Positions 11,243 to 22,162 of a DNA stretch of 64,000 bases are shown piece after piece; the first letter of the stretch is position 1, and every line of letters starts with the position of its first letter. The stretch lies in assembly GCF_001704415.2 (NCBI RefSeq), contig NC_030808.1, positions 139,515,089-139,579,088 of the forward strand. Reading direction: 5' to 3'. This stretch comes from Capra hircus. Taxonomy: Eukaryota > Chordata > Mammalia > Artiodactyla > Bovidae. The notes under the pieces are model-generated. The model searched no databases. It was given only the letters and a program-made list of their open reading frames with translations, and was not told where the DNA came from. A program made the position numbers and the translations under genes.

Positions 11243-11412
11243 AAGGGTGGCATAGGGGGTGGGAGGAAGCTTCAAGAGAAGGGATATGTTTATACTTATG
11301 GCTGATTCATGTTGTTGTGCAGCAGAAACTAACACAACATTGTAAAGCAACTATACTCCAAAAATGATAAAAGAAAACAAACAAACAAACAAGACAAAAA
11401 AAAAAAAACCTT
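11243..11412 (+). mobile_element. L1 3' untranslated end with A-rich tail
   Basis: ATGGCTGATTCATGTTGTTG and GCAGAAACTAACACAACATT are the last part of ruminant L1, followed by repeated AAAC words and an A run (11375-11409). The copy is severely 5'-truncated. Confidence 0.85.
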
Positions 11413-12404
11413 AAAAAGAGTAAAGAGCAGATTGCAGCTAGAGCATCTGAGTCTTTGATTCAGTGAATTCATCTCATCTGCACCTCAAGTGCTTGGAGAG
11501 GGAATGGAGATAGAAGCTCTCAATTTCTACATGATTACTTCTTTCCCAGACAGATAGGCATGTCAGTGGGCTCACTGGGTGAAGGGTCTCTGAAGAGCTT
11601 GGAAGGCAGTGCAGCTGGACTGGGCTAGCATGTTGCTTATGTCTCAAAACAGTAGATTCAGAGCCCAAGGGGAAAGGCAAATAGGCAGAGCATCTGATGT
11701 GGCTGATCAGCTGCTGTTTCAGAATTTGGGGACTCAGAGTTGCAAGAGGTTGTAGTATTTTGCTTGCTTCTTTGGTTTTCTGCTGAACATACATAGTTTT
11801 TTAATATAATGATGACTGGAAGAAGGCTCTCCTCCGACATACAGAATGATCCGCTACCATGGTGTTACAGCCTGCGGGAGAGGTCGCAGAGCATGACCTG
11901 CCAACTAAGTCACACGTCTAGCATCTCTCATTTCTGATGACATTACTAAAGTGCTGAGATATGAGAACATGTGATATTAAAAAGATACTTACTCATAGGA
12001 CAACTTCTTCATCTACAGAGATGAGTCCTTGGGTCTACCTGACCTGCAGAGCTCCTCCGAATCACTGAGTGCTTCCTCCCACTCACATTTTAGGGCCCAG
12101 CTGACACAGCAGGACTCAAGCTTCTGTAGCTCCTTCTTTTACATCATGAGTCTTCTAGTAGTTTTGATCAAATGTTTCTTTCTTTCTTTTTTTTTTTTAC
12201 TATGATTCAAAAATAGAAATTTACATTTCTAAAATTAAAAGACACTTTGTTCTGGTCAAGTTCCTTTGCTGGCACCCATTTCCTGGATGAAGTAACATTT
12301 TGGAGTGCAAGTTAACTTTAGAATGTCCATCTGTAGCAACATACAGCTTAGGAGTCACATGGAGCTGCACAGGAGACATGCTCTGTGATGGCTAAGGGCA
12401 CATC
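11413..12404. other. Unassigned single-copy DNA
   Basis: One kilobase without a recognised repeat. A T-rich run lies at 12178-12200. Frames up to 106 codons on the minus strand have no domain. Confidence 0.45.
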
Positions 12405-12475
12405 CTCTCATTCGCTAAAGCTTACTCTGTGCCAAGCTCTGTGCGAATAATAGCACTTTATAATCATAGTCCTTC
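12405..12475 (+). mobile_element. MIR SINE fragment
   Basis: AGCTTACTCTGTGCCAAGCT followed by CTGTGCG and ACTTTATAATCA matches the MIR core (CTACTATGTGCCAGGCACTG-like). Short and old. Confidence 0.55.
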
Positions 12476-12529
12476 CTCCCCAGTTCTCCTTTGATCCAGT
12501 CCAGCTTCTGTCCCCAGCACAGCAGGGAA

Positions 12530-13100
12530 ACAACTCATGGCAAGGTCACCAATGACCTCCATCTTGTCAGGATCCAAGAGATCCACATGGGTCCCCTCAC
12601 AGGTCCTCTTGGTGGTGTTAGATTCAGTTGACCACTTCATTCTCTCTTCTGAAATGCTTTCTTCTCTGGTTTCCAAAATGATTCATTCTCTTGATTTCCT
12701 TCCCCCCTCAAATTGCCTTCATTAATGCTGGTTTTTACCAGATGACATGTTGCCGAACTCCTGGTGGTTGGCCTTCCTTCTTCCTTCATTTGAATTTTCC
12801 CCTTGGGTGGTTTGTTACGGTCCTACGACTTTTAAGGCCATCTAAATGCTAATGACTTCCAAGTTTATGTTCATCCCTGAATTCTTCCTGAGCTCTAGTC
12901 TCATATATGCAACTGCCCCCTTGACATCTCTATTTCAATATCATTTAGGCTTCTAGACCAAAAAATCTGAAACAGAACTTTTGATCCCTCACTATAATAA
13001 GAAAAAAAAAAAACAAACTAGAAGTAATCCTTGATTCTTCTCTTTCCATTATTGACACATCCAAATCCATCATCAAGTCCTACCTCCATAAGGTACTTCC
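12530..13100 (+). mobile_element. Ancient CR1/L2-clade LINE relic (reverse transcriptase region)
   Basis: GTCACCAATGACCTCCATCT (12545-12564) starts a decayed reverse transcriptase. Translation nearby gives VLDSVDHFILSSEMLSSL, recalling the family's AAFDTVDHSLLLETLSSL-like motif A. TGCTAATGACTTCCAAGTTT (12847-12866) stands where YADDSQIY should be encoded, here closer to NANDFQVY. ATATATGCAACTGCCCCCTT and CTTGATTCTTCTCTTTCCAT follow in the family order. It cannot be active. Confidence 0.6.
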
Positions 13101-13460
13101 CCAAATTACTTGGCTTGTCCCCACAGGTCCCATGCTGGTCCAACCACTTAATGGTTTCTTGGAGTTGATGAAGCAAAAATGAATTAGGAATCATCACTAT
13201 CTTTGGAGAAGTTGCAGATGAATAAATGAATGATCATAACAGTGTTTAGTAAGGGCTGTTTGTCATGGACAAACCCAGGGAATCTTCTTGGACATATATT
13301 AAATCAGGTATGTCTTGGACTCTACTGCATGAATCTAATAGAAGAATGTTAGATAATCGTAGATGAGAACCAGAACAAAGGGTATTTGCAGTCTCCATCC
13401 CAAAGGCATCAACTTCCCATAGATTCTTCAGCTACAAAATGGTACAGAAAGTGTAACATA
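13101..13460. other. Unassigned DNA before the solo LTR
   Basis: No feature recognised. It ends with the bases CATA that may be the 4 bp target duplication of the LTR. Confidence 0.45.
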
Positions 13461-13761
13461 TGTTATGCTCCGAGCCTGTATCTCCGAACCGACCGAGAGA
13501 GAGAGCAAGTCCACCACGGTAATGCAAAGGCAAGAAGGGAGTTTTATTTCTAGCGCGCTAGGGCCCAAGTCTCATCCAGCACAGCAGAATCCGACAAGAG
13601 CCCCGAGCAAAGGAGTATGGCGGCTTATATACAGGCAGTTCTTTGTCTCAGTTACAGGAGTAGCTGGCGTTACATGATTGGCCAGGCAGGATGAGCGCAT
13701 GTCCTGTCTCTTTCTGGTAAACATGACTCAGGTCCTAGAGCCCCTCGTTTGGTCCCTAACA
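13461..13761 (-). mobile_element. Solo LTR of a ruminant endogenous retrovirus, antisense
   Basis: A 301 bp unit with TGTTA...TAACA ends and retroviral LTR signals on the minus strand: a CCAAT box (inverted ATTGG at 13677-13681), a TATA box (inverted at 13624-13631) and an AATAAA polyadenylation signal (inverted at 13543-13548). The order gives U3, R and U5. CATA on the left and CATG on the right are a likely, slightly mutated 4 bp target duplication. No viral genes flank it, so it is a recombination remnant. It looks like the bovine BTLTR1-type group from memory, but class assignment needs a search. Confidence 0.7.
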
Positions 13762-14585
13762 CATGCACTTTACGAAGTGAACATCACTAGAGTAGAGACC
13801 ACTCAATCTAACTTTTTCTTGATCACTTACTCTATGCCTAATGCTGGGCTAAGGCAAGGTCAGAAAAATGCTCCTCTGATCTCCTCCACGTCTGCCTTGT
13901 ACGAATGTTCACCTCCCAGTGCAGCACTGACAAAAATACGGCATATGGCACTCATGGGGTCTGTTGAATCACATGGTGGCCTTTGTCATCTTTGCATATG
14001 GTACCCGTGGCTCCAGGCAGACACTACCAGCCAATAGGAGTTGGTGCTGGAAACTAAACCCATTTGCTATTTGTTTGCTTCAGGTCTCTGTGTATAGGAA
14101 ATTTAGGGAGTCTATTAATGACTGCTGATTGGAGGGGAGAGAAATTGGGGGATAGGCAGTAACGTCAGAGAGCCTGTCCTCTTGGGCTTAGACCCTGGTG
14201 AATCAAGACTCCTACCTCTTTTGTTTTCCTTCCTAAGTTTATAATTTCTCTGTTTTCATATTATGTTTTGAGAGCAAAAAATTCAGTGTGCTTACCCCCG
14301 AAAAGAAAAATTATTGGAAGGCAGGCTTTGATCTGCTCGATGAGCTCACACATTTGTTGGCATCTTGTCCATCTTTCTATTCCAAGCCCCCTCCCGCCAC
14401 AGCACCTGAGACATGAGAAGAGTTCAGAGAATGTGAGCTGGATGGACGACTGAGCTGATAGGAGGCCAGAGTCTGGAGCCTCCCCATTTGGTGAAATAAC
14501 CGATGACCGGTCAAGGAGGAAGACTCTGAGACACAATGACTCCTCCGTGGGAACCAACATGTATTCATTCAATAAATATTTATCC
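13762..14585. other. Unassigned single-copy DNA
   Basis: No gene or repeat is clear. A weak MIR-like word (CACTTACTCTATGCC, near 13825) and an AT-rich end (ATTCATTCAATAAATATTTA) are visible. Frames up to 119 codons have no domain. Confidence 0.4.
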
Positions 14586-15130
14586 TTTACTTTTCTACTT
14601 ATTAATTTTCATCTGATTATAGTTATTTTACAATGTTGTGTCAGTTTCTGCTGTACAGCAAAGTGAATCAGCTATATGCATATGTATATGTGTATCCCCT
14701 CTTTTTTGGATTTCTTTTCCATTTAGATCACTACAGAGCACTGAGTAGAGTTCCCTGGTTTGAAACTCAACATTTAAAAAACTAAGATCATGGCATCGAG
14801 TCTTACCACTTTATGACAAATAGAAGGGGAAAAAGTGGAAACTGACAGGTTTTATTTTCTTGGGCACCAAAATCACTGCGGATGGTGACTGAAACCATGA
14901 GATTAAAAGACACTTGCTTCCTGGAAGGAAAGCTATGACAAACCCAGACATCTTAAAAAGCAGAGACATCACAACAACAAGTGTATATATGTCAATCCCA
15001 GTATCCCAATTTATCCTACCCTCCTTCTTCCCTTGGTATCCATACATTTTCACCTCTACATCTGTGTCCCTATTTCTGCTTTGCAAATAAGTTCATCTGT
15101 ATCATTTTTATAGATTCCACATATAAGCCA
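14586..15130 (-). mobile_element. L1 3' region, antisense, interrupted by a BovB piece
   Basis: Inverted L1 3' untranslated sequence (ACAATGTTGTGTCAGTTTCT, then GGATTTCTTTTCCATTTAGA) runs to AGTTCCCTG at about 14755. It resumes near 14988 with GTGTATATATGTCAATCCCA and CTGTGTCCCTATTTCTGCTT. About 45 L1 bases expected between the two parts are missing. Confidence 0.85.
14757..14987 (+). mobile_element. Internal BovB fragment without a 3' end
   Basis: ACTCAACATTTAAAAAACTA through AAGCAGAGACATCAC corresponds to the BovB codons just after the YADD motif (LNIQKTKIMAS to KSRDIT). Both the 5' part and the whole 3' tail are absent. Ordinary target-primed insertions lose the 5' end only, so this is not a standard insertion. 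Confidence 0.9.
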
Positions 15131-16069
15131 TATTGTATGAACAAAGGTTAATCCTTTAGACTAGCAGCACGATACCCAGCCCCTTGGAACTTCCAGTCCA
15201 GTTGGGGAGACAGACAAACAAATGCATAATTATAAACTGATTAATCAGGAAGGATGCAGCTTCGATGGTTCCAGGATTGGCTGGTGTGGAGGTGGATGGG
15301 GCTCTGCACTCAGTCACTCACCTTGCCATCCTCCGAGCCCTGTCACAGGTCCCCAGTGGGAAGAGCCCAGGGGCACAGTGAGCAGGCACTCAGGCTGCAG
15401 TAGAGGCCTGGATTCTTAATGTAAACTCCATGAGCGAGAGATCTGCTGTCTGACATGCTCCACTGGCACAGCCAATGGTGAGAGTGAAGCTTGCTTTTTA
15501 ATACCATGAAAGTTTTATCTGCCCAGACTTCAGTTCCAAAGAGGCAATAAACTAAATATTTAAGAGTGCCCCAAATTAAAAGTGACAGACAGACCCAAAG
15601 AAGTCTCCGACTTTGTAATGATAAAAATTAGCATAACTTCTACTTCATAAAAATGTACACTTACAGGCTTTAATTGGTTTTCATTTTATGGTGGCTTAGC
15701 TAAATCTGAGCCCTCAGAGTTGGGGTTTTTAAAAATTTTGTGAAACTAGTGACTTCATTCTCTTCTTTTTAAAGCTTTAATTTCTTTTCTCCTTTTTATG
15801 AAATGATGGTGCAGCCTCCAAATCCTCCTAAGACTTTGGAATGCTTATTCGGTTCGAAAGGTTTCCTTTCTTGAGTGTTCACCTCTCTGCGGAATATAAA
15901 ATTTGAGCCCTAAAATAAAACCCTGAAAATCAAGCAGTTAAAAAAAACTGATAGGAAATCAAGCAGTTAAAAAACCAGTTAGAACCTGTATTGTCTTTAC
16001 TAACAAATTCCATGAAGTATTTGGAGGATACCACAAAAGAGACCACATAAAGCCCTCTCTGCCAATATG
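15131..16069. other. Unassigned single-copy DNA
   Basis: No gene recognised. A short direct repeat, AAATCAAGCAGTTAAAAAA, occurs at about 15926 and again at about 15956. Confidence 0.45.
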
Positions 16070-16345
16070 CGCTGGAAGGACTGATGCTAAAGCTGAAGCT
16101 CCAATACTTTGGCCACCTGATGCGAAGAGCCAGCACATTGGAAAAGACCCTGATGCCACAAAAGAGATTGAGGACAGGAGGAGAAGGGGTGACAGAGGAT
16201 GAGATGGTTGGATGGCATCACCGACTCAGTGGACACGAGTTTGAGCAAACTCCAGGAGGAAGGACAGGGAAGCCTGGCGTGTTGCAGTCCATGGGGTCAC
16301 AAAGAGTCAGACACAACTTAGTGACTAAACAACAGCAACTGTCAA
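16070..16345 (+). mobile_element. BovB 3' end, sense
   Basis: From the codons for LKLQYFGHLMRRA (about 16087-16130) through GGATGGCATCACCGACTCAG to the tail GACACAACTTAGTGACTAAA. A strong 5' truncation leaves about 275 bp. A 121-codon frame crosses the end of the element but is not a gene. Confidence 0.93.
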
Positions 16346-16651
16346 CAAGGATATTAAAGAGACCAAAATGTTCAAAGATTTTGTTGTTAGTAACCCTCCC
16401 TTCTCGTGACCATAATATTGACTTCAAAACAGGAAACCAACATTGTTAGTTTTCCACCAGCTGTTATAGTCTTCTCTCTTTTTTCCTCCCTGATCTCTGA
16501 GGTCTGAGGCTCCCGTGTCATTGGCTTTGAACAGTGTTTCCCAAATTTTCCTCTTGGTGTTCTCTTCGCAGAAGAGAGAGATATGTGTCCCTGAGCTTCT
16601 GGGGGACAACCCAGAAGGACTTGCCAAAAGCACAACATTTTGGGGTAATCT
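16346..16651. other. Unassigned single-copy DNA
   Basis: About 300 bases between a BovB end and a CHR SINE. No feature is recognised. Confidence 0.4.
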
Positions 16652-16773
16652 TCTATTTTATTTCACCTTGTTGCATGACATGCAGGACCTTAGTTCCCTG
16701 ACCAGGGATCAAATTTGTCTCCCTGCAGTGCAAACATTGAGTCTTAACCACTGGATCACCAGGGAAGTCCCTG
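16652..16773 (-). mobile_element. CHR-type SINE, antisense
   Basis: TTAGTTCCCTGACCAGGGAT and GAGTCTTAACCACTGGATCA then CCAGGGAAGTCCC are the inverted head of a CHR SINE. Confidence 0.85.
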
Positions 16774-17917
16774 TAATGTATTATAGTTTCCAATCTACCC
16801 CTTTGATATACATTCTTACCTTATTCCCACTTGTTTTACTATAAAAATGTGTATTTCCCCAAACTTGCAAGTCACATTGATGTTTTTGGATATTTTATAG
16901 AGCACACATGCCCTATAGCTGTGTGGGTGGTGGATGGGGGTACTGAGCCCGGATGAGATGCATAGTATCTGGGGATGAGTTTTAGCACCAGGTGTATTGA
17001 GTGCTGCATTCAACAGGGTGAGACCCAGACCCTGGCTTCCTCTTGTCACCCCAAGAAACTAGCAACAGTTTGCCCTGGTAGTTTTTTCAGTCTCTTCCTG
17101 CATCTTCAAATACCTTATCCTTCCTGAGGTCTCCATTGTTACCCCAGTTAGAGGCAGAATCTCCCCTTCCACGTGGCAAAAGCAAAACAGAACAAAATAA
17201 AAGGAGGAGACAGAATTAGTCGGCAAAAGATGGAACTAGGAAACCCTTGTTTTGCAATTATCAGTGGAACGAAATCAGGTGAAAGTCATGGGATGAAAAA
17301 TTACAGAGCTATGGGATAGACACAAAGACTCAGAATATCACTCCTTGGTTATTTATTAATCACAAGGGGAAACTTCCCTTCACAGCCCTGGCATCTATCA
17401 GCATCAGGGTTGTGGGAGGAGCTGACATCACAGGCTTTTGCTCTGATGCAAGAAGAAGGGGAGAGCATCAAATATTTAGCATTTCAGTTGGATTTATTTT
17501 AAACTGAATCTAACATTGAGGACACAGTCAGACTCAATCAGACTGTAGGACAGTCAGCAAAACAATTGGCCTGAACTCAAAAAAGATGCTGCAAACAAAA
17601 ATGGAAAATAAAAACATAGACAAAGGCTCTGTTCTAGGTGAAGGGTAGATAGAGAGGCATAAAGAGTAAATACACTGCATAATCCTTGACAGAGTCTTGA
17701 ACTCCTGAGACATTTTATTTATTTATTTTTTCTGAGACATTTTAGAATGGATTATATATTTGATGCCATTATCAGTATTAAATTTCTTGGATGTGACAAT
17801 GAGAGTCAAGTTATGGGGGGAAATATCCTTTTCTTTAGAAGAAATATTTGGGGATAAAAGACTTAAACTTTCTTTTTTTAAAAAAAAGAAGTTAATTATC
17901 AACTCTATTTTTTTTTT
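16774..17917. other. Unassigned single-copy DNA
   Basis: More than 1 kb with no recognised family. Frames are short. TTTATTTATTTATTT-like runs near 17716 may be the edge of a decayed element. Confidence 0.45.
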
Positions 17918-18057
17918 TTTAGCTTTTTAAAAAATTTTAATTGGAGCTTAATTGCTTTACAATACTGTGCTGGTTTCTGCCATACATCAACACGAATCAG
18001 CCACAGGTATACATAGGTCCCCTTCCTTCTTGAACCTCCTTCCCACCTCCTAAATAA
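17918..18057 (-). mobile_element. L1 3' end, antisense
   Basis: A poly-T start, then TTAATTGGAGCTTAATTGCT, TGCTGGTTTCTGCCATACAT and CAACACGAATCAGCCACAGG. This is the inverted 3' end of an L1 subfamily different from that at 14600. Confidence 0.85.
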
Positions 18058-18604
18058 GTAGGGGGAGAGAGAGAGAAGAAGAGGGAGAGAGGGAACACCA
18101 ATGTTGGAAAGATTTAATTGGTGAAATGGGGTCAAATGTGTTTGTTGTAGTCTTTGACTTTTTCGGTAAGTTTGAAGTTTTTCTTGCTTCTGCAGAAAAA
18201 AAAAAAAAATCCACATAGCAATGTCCATTTACAAGTGTCATTTGACAGTTTTAATCTTGTACTCTAGTTGTTTGTGGGTGTTCTACTCTCTCTAATGAAA
18301 AGTTGACTTTCCTAGAATGAAGACCCAACTCATACATTCTCTAAGCAACTACTGAGGCTAATTCATGGCTTTCCACACCACGTGTGTTCAGTACGTGTCG
18401 TATCACTTACATGAGTGTAGTGCACTAACTCCTTGTACACTGAATGAACGAATGCACCTCTCGGCCACCCAGCCTAGAGCAGTGCAATAGTCTCTGTTGG
18501 AGGGGTACGAAGATCTCATGAGAGCTTCCAGGATGCAAGCCCCACATTTAGGATGCTACTTCTTGGCCTTGAAAGCCTCACCTTTATCTATACAAGAGGA
18601 TAGG

Positions 18605-18643
<39 letters not shown>

Positions 18644-19987
18644 TTGTGTGAGGGAGCTGCCCAAATAATTTGAAAGCTTTGCAATAAAAATGCTTTTATG
18701 ATAGGGGAGGATGGTATGCAAAGTTACAGATGATAAAGTTTTTATGAAGTGATGTTTAAAGGATGTAGGGCATGAACAATAGAAAGGAAGTACACATTGA
18801 AGTCACACTTTTCAGATGAGATATATATATCTCCAAGGACTGGGAGCACTGTGTTTTTTCTCACATTCGTTTGATCTGGGAAGCCCTGGTTTATCTTCCA
18901 GAGGGTCTCAGAGTTGGGGAAGAGGGGCTGTAAACCTTCCCATGGCCTTGACCATGTTTCACTGCAACCGTACTAGGTGGAGATGCAGGCATGGTTTCTT
19001 CACTGAAAGGTCAGGTGGATTTCAGGAGATGCCCCCTTCCCCTTAAGAGGATGGTCTTTCTTCAGTGTGGTCCCTTCATGAGGCTTGGATTCTGAGAGAC
19101 TCCAGATTGATCTGGGTGCCAGTGGAGAAGATTGCTGTTACTGAGGCCCTGAGGGCAGGGTCAGCACTGTCCAGGGGGTGTGCAGGAAAGCAGACTCCCC
19201 ACCTCTGGTTCAGTCTGACCACCAGCCAGATGGGCAGTTGGCTGCCCTCCTAGCTCACCTGTAAAGCCAGCACCCTGCCAAGGTCAGCGCTGTTTCTTCT
19301 TGGTGACAGCGTAGTTGCTCTCACCCAGTGACGTCACGTCACATCACTCCTATTACAGGACCTTGTCATGGCTTCTTGCAAAACAATGAGCTCTGGCATC
19401 GCTGTGCCCAGGCGTGTCTGGCTTCTTCCCAGGACTGGCTTCCATTACAGCTGCCTCCTTGCTGGCTGTGAACAGGTCTGTCTTTGCTCACAAGGAGGAG
19501 GACGCAGCTTCAGTAAGATAGTTTTACCTCCAAATCTTCCCCCGTGATTGTGCAGTGGCAGCTGCAGGGGATATAAACAAGCGACATCACAGCCCCACAC
19601 TATGTACCGCTCTTTGTTTCTGTTTTTCCGTTTTGATTCCATTTTGAACTGTCGATTCTACTTTGGGACATGGAGAGAGTGCTCCCTTCTTTGCCCCCTT
19701 TGTAAACATGGGTGGATGTAATTCCACAAGTCACCCTGTTGTCTCTCTCATTCTGGGTCCCACTGTGTCCCAGTGACGGACCTAGGTGAATGTTTAAATT
19801 TTCCTTTATATTAATCTATTTGAACAGGAACTCCATTTGCATGACTTGAATACCAAAGCAATACAAAAGTGTATACTGACATTCAACCCACCTCCTACCC
19901 ACCCTGTGCCCTCCACTTGCCCTTGATGGCCATTCTCCACCCTTTGCTCTCTGCTCAGCCTGGAAGCTGCCCATGTAGCACGCTCAC
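18058..19987. other. Unassigned single-copy DNA with a TG microsatellite
   Basis: Nearly 2 kb with no recognised interspersed repeat. An A/G-rich patch lies at 18060-18095 and the TG repeat at 18606. Short frames have no domain. The density of non-repeat sequence makes this one of the cleaner single-copy segments. Confidence 0.5.
18606..18642. repeat. (TG)18 microsatellite
   Basis: Eighteen uninterrupted TG units. Perfect arrays of this length are normally polymorphic in length. Confidence 0.97.
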
Positions 19988-20176
19988 CAGGCTTCTCTGC
20001 TCCGTTTAGCCAGTGGGAGATGCTGACACAGTCTCCTGAAGTGCTGGCCTTGGTGGCTAACTTCCTCTGCTGCTTTGTTAATTGTGCCTGCAGTTGGGTA
20101 CACCGTCTCAATAGTAAGCCCTTTTCTGTTAAACCCATCCGAGTGAACCAAGAACTTGTGGTCAGACCCAAACTGA
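19988..20176 (-). other. Candidate internal exon, minus strand
   Basis: On the minus strand a pyrimidine-rich tract ending TGCTCTCTCCTCCTTCAG precedes 189 bases that end CCTG followed by GTGAGC, a good donor. The length is exactly 63 codons and two of the three frames are open throughout. One frame contains LATKASTSGDCVSISHWLNG, the other VYPTAGTINKAAEEVSHQG. The third has a stop after four codons. The stretch abuts a MIR but contains no repeat I recognise. I do not recognise the protein. It could be an exon of an unrecognised gene, a noncoding exon or a chance pseudo-exon. Confidence 0.25.
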
Positions 20177-20211
20177 CTGAAGGAGGAGAGAGCAGGGCTC
20201 CGAGGGGTCAC

Positions 20212-20262
20212 TTGGCTCTCTCAAAGTCACACAGCTCACTTGTGGAGCAGAGTTCTGATACG
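20212..20262 (+). mobile_element. MIR SINE fragment
   Basis: TCTCAAAGTCACACAGCTCA then CTTGTGGAGCAGAGTTCTGA fits the second half of MIR (AAGGTCACACAGCTAGTAAG-like). Confidence 0.5.
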
Positions 20263-20369
20263 AACTGGATGTTTGTGTCCACCCGTATCCCTAATTCACA
20301 TGTTGAAGCCCTAACCTGTGATGTGATGGTATTTGGAGGTGGGGCTTTGGAGAGGTGATTATGGTTAGA

Positions 20370-20575
20370 GGGCTTCCTTGGTGGCTTAGACAGTAAAGAG
20401 TCTGCCTGCAATGCAGGAGACTCAGGTTAGATTCCTGGGCTGGGAAGATTCCCTGGAGAAGGCAATGGCAACCCACTCCAGTATTCTTTCCTGGAGAATC
20501 CCATGGTCAGAGGGACTTTTCCGGATACCATCCATTGTGTTGCAAAGAGTTGGACATGACTGAGCCACTAACACT
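20370..20575 (+). mobile_element. Bov-tA SINE, nested in MaLR LTR
   Basis: Head GGCTTCCTTGGTGGCTTAGA, core CAACCCACTCCAGTATTCTT, and tail AGTTGGACATGACTGAGCCA. Full length. Confidence 0.93.
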
Positions 20576-20611
20576 TTTAAGGTCATGAGAGTGAGGCTCT
20601 GTGATGGGATT

Positions 20612-21003
20612 CAGTTCAGTTCAGTTCAGTCGCTCAGTTGTGTCTGACTCTTTGTGACCCCATGAACCGCAGCACACCAGACATCCCTATCTATCACCAA
20701 ATCCCGGAGTTCACCCAAACCTATGTCCATTGAGTTGGTGATGCCATCCAGCCATTTCATCCTTTGTCATCCCCTTCTCTTCCTGCCCTCAGTCTTTCCC
20801 AGCATCAGGGTCTTTTCCAATGGGTCAGCTCTTCGCATGAGGTGGCCAAGGTACTGGAGTTTCAGCTTTAGCATCATTCCTGCCAAAGAAATCCCAGGGC
20901 TGATCTCCTTCAGAATGGACTGGTTGGATCTCCTTGCAGTCCAAGGGACTCTCAAGAGTCTTCTCCAACACCACAGTTCAAAAGAATCAGTTCTTTGGCA
21001 CTC
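20612..21003 (-). mobile_element. BovB 3' end, antisense, nested in MaLR LTR
   Basis: Starts with four TTCAG words (inverted CTGAA tail) and reads back through the codons for LKLQYLGHLMRRADPLEKTL and WCWRRLLRVPWTARRSNQSI, with the 5' break at the codons near KKTECQRTDSFEL. About 390 bp remain. Confidence 0.95.
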
Positions 21004-21243
21004 AGTTTTCTTTAAGAAGAAGGAGAGACAAGAGAGTTCTCTCTCCACAGGTGTGCTCTGAGTAAAGGCCCTGTGAGGACTAAGAAGGTGCCCCTGCAAG
21101 CCAGGAAGCAGTTTCCACCAGGCACAAATCTGCCTGCACCTGATCTGAGACTTCCAGCCTCCAGACTGTGATGAATCAGTGTCTGCTATTTAAGCCTTCC
21201 AGTCTGTGGTATTTTGTTAAGGTGGCCACAGTGACTAAAACAA

Positions 21244-22162
21244 TCCTGAAAATCAGGAAGCCCTGCGTGTTTGCCTGACTTAGGAAACTCTGACTTCCTG
21301 AGGAGGGCATTTGGTCAATGGGGGCTTGGGGATCAACATGAGATGCTCTGGAATCAGGAAGAAGCCCACGGCCTGGTGGTGGCTCTGTGGATGTGAGGAC
21401 CCCAGCCGGAGAATGCAGGGCAGAGTCTTGGAGGAGGTGGCGATGGGGGAGGTGGATGGGACTCTCAGGCATCTGGCAAGGTGAGGGGGATGCTCCACAA
21501 TGAAGGACCCGCTCACAGGTGTACACATTTCTCTTCCTTCCAAGGGAAGGAAGCGTCTTTGACTCCAGTGGGTGGCTGTCCTCTGGCTTCACCTTTGCAT
21601 AGCTTCCTCCTCAGCCCTTTGGTCTGTAAACTTGAGCCCTGAAGAGTCTTCAGTTCTGTGACCTCAAAATGTGCTGCAGGTCCAGTGGAGGAGCTAAAAA
21701 ATGACCTACATTGAGGTCCAGCAAGTGAAAAAAGATGTTTTTGCTATATTCGACCCAGGTTCTAATTTATTCATGGTGTGGATGGCCTCTCAGCGTGTTG
21801 CTATTGGACAGGGCTCCATCAGCTTCATAGGAGGGTCTTTGACCTATCTATCCCCTCGCACCCATCAAGTTTCCATTCTCAGTGGCTGATTTACTCTTAT
21901 CAGATAAATGTTACCAGTTTGATTTTTCTTCCCAGGAAAGAAAGGAAGAAAAGAAAGGGCTGGATCTGAAAAAATGAGGAGAATATCTCAGAAGGAGATT
22001 TTGGAGAGGAAAAAAAATTAACTCACAAATGTAAATAACTGAAAGGCAGTAGAGAAGCAACACTCTCCACTGGGTAGCCCTGCCACATGAGGTCTGTAAG
22101 GTGATGAGAGAAGAGCTGGCCTTGTGTTCCTACCTGGGAAGGTTTTGCTTTGAGCTCTAATA
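21244..22162. other. Unassigned single-copy DNA
   Basis: No family recognised. A 138-codon minus-strand frame (21176-21592) overlaps the LTR end and has no domain. A/G-rich near 21940-22020. Confidence 0.45.

Larger units (their letters stand above)
20263..21243 (+). mobile_element. MaLR-type LTR split by a SINE and a BovB
   Basis: The LTR is in three parts: 20263-20369 (ATGTTTGTGTCCACCC, AATTCACATGTTGAAGCCCT, GATGGTATTTGGAGGTGGGG), 20576-20611 (GGTCATGAGAGTGAGGCTCT, GATGGGATT) and 21004-21243 (AAGCCAGGAAGCAGTTTCCA, CTTCCAGCCTCCAGACTGTG, GGTATTTTGTTAAGG, ending GTGACTAAAACA). Rejoining needs only removal of a Bov-tA and an antisense BovB. This is a noncoding relic of an endogenous retrovirus-like element. 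Confidence 0.75.

Noticed and set aside
13461..13761. Full endogenous retrovirus
   Set aside because: Only one LTR is present and no gag, pol or env-like sequence lies on either side.
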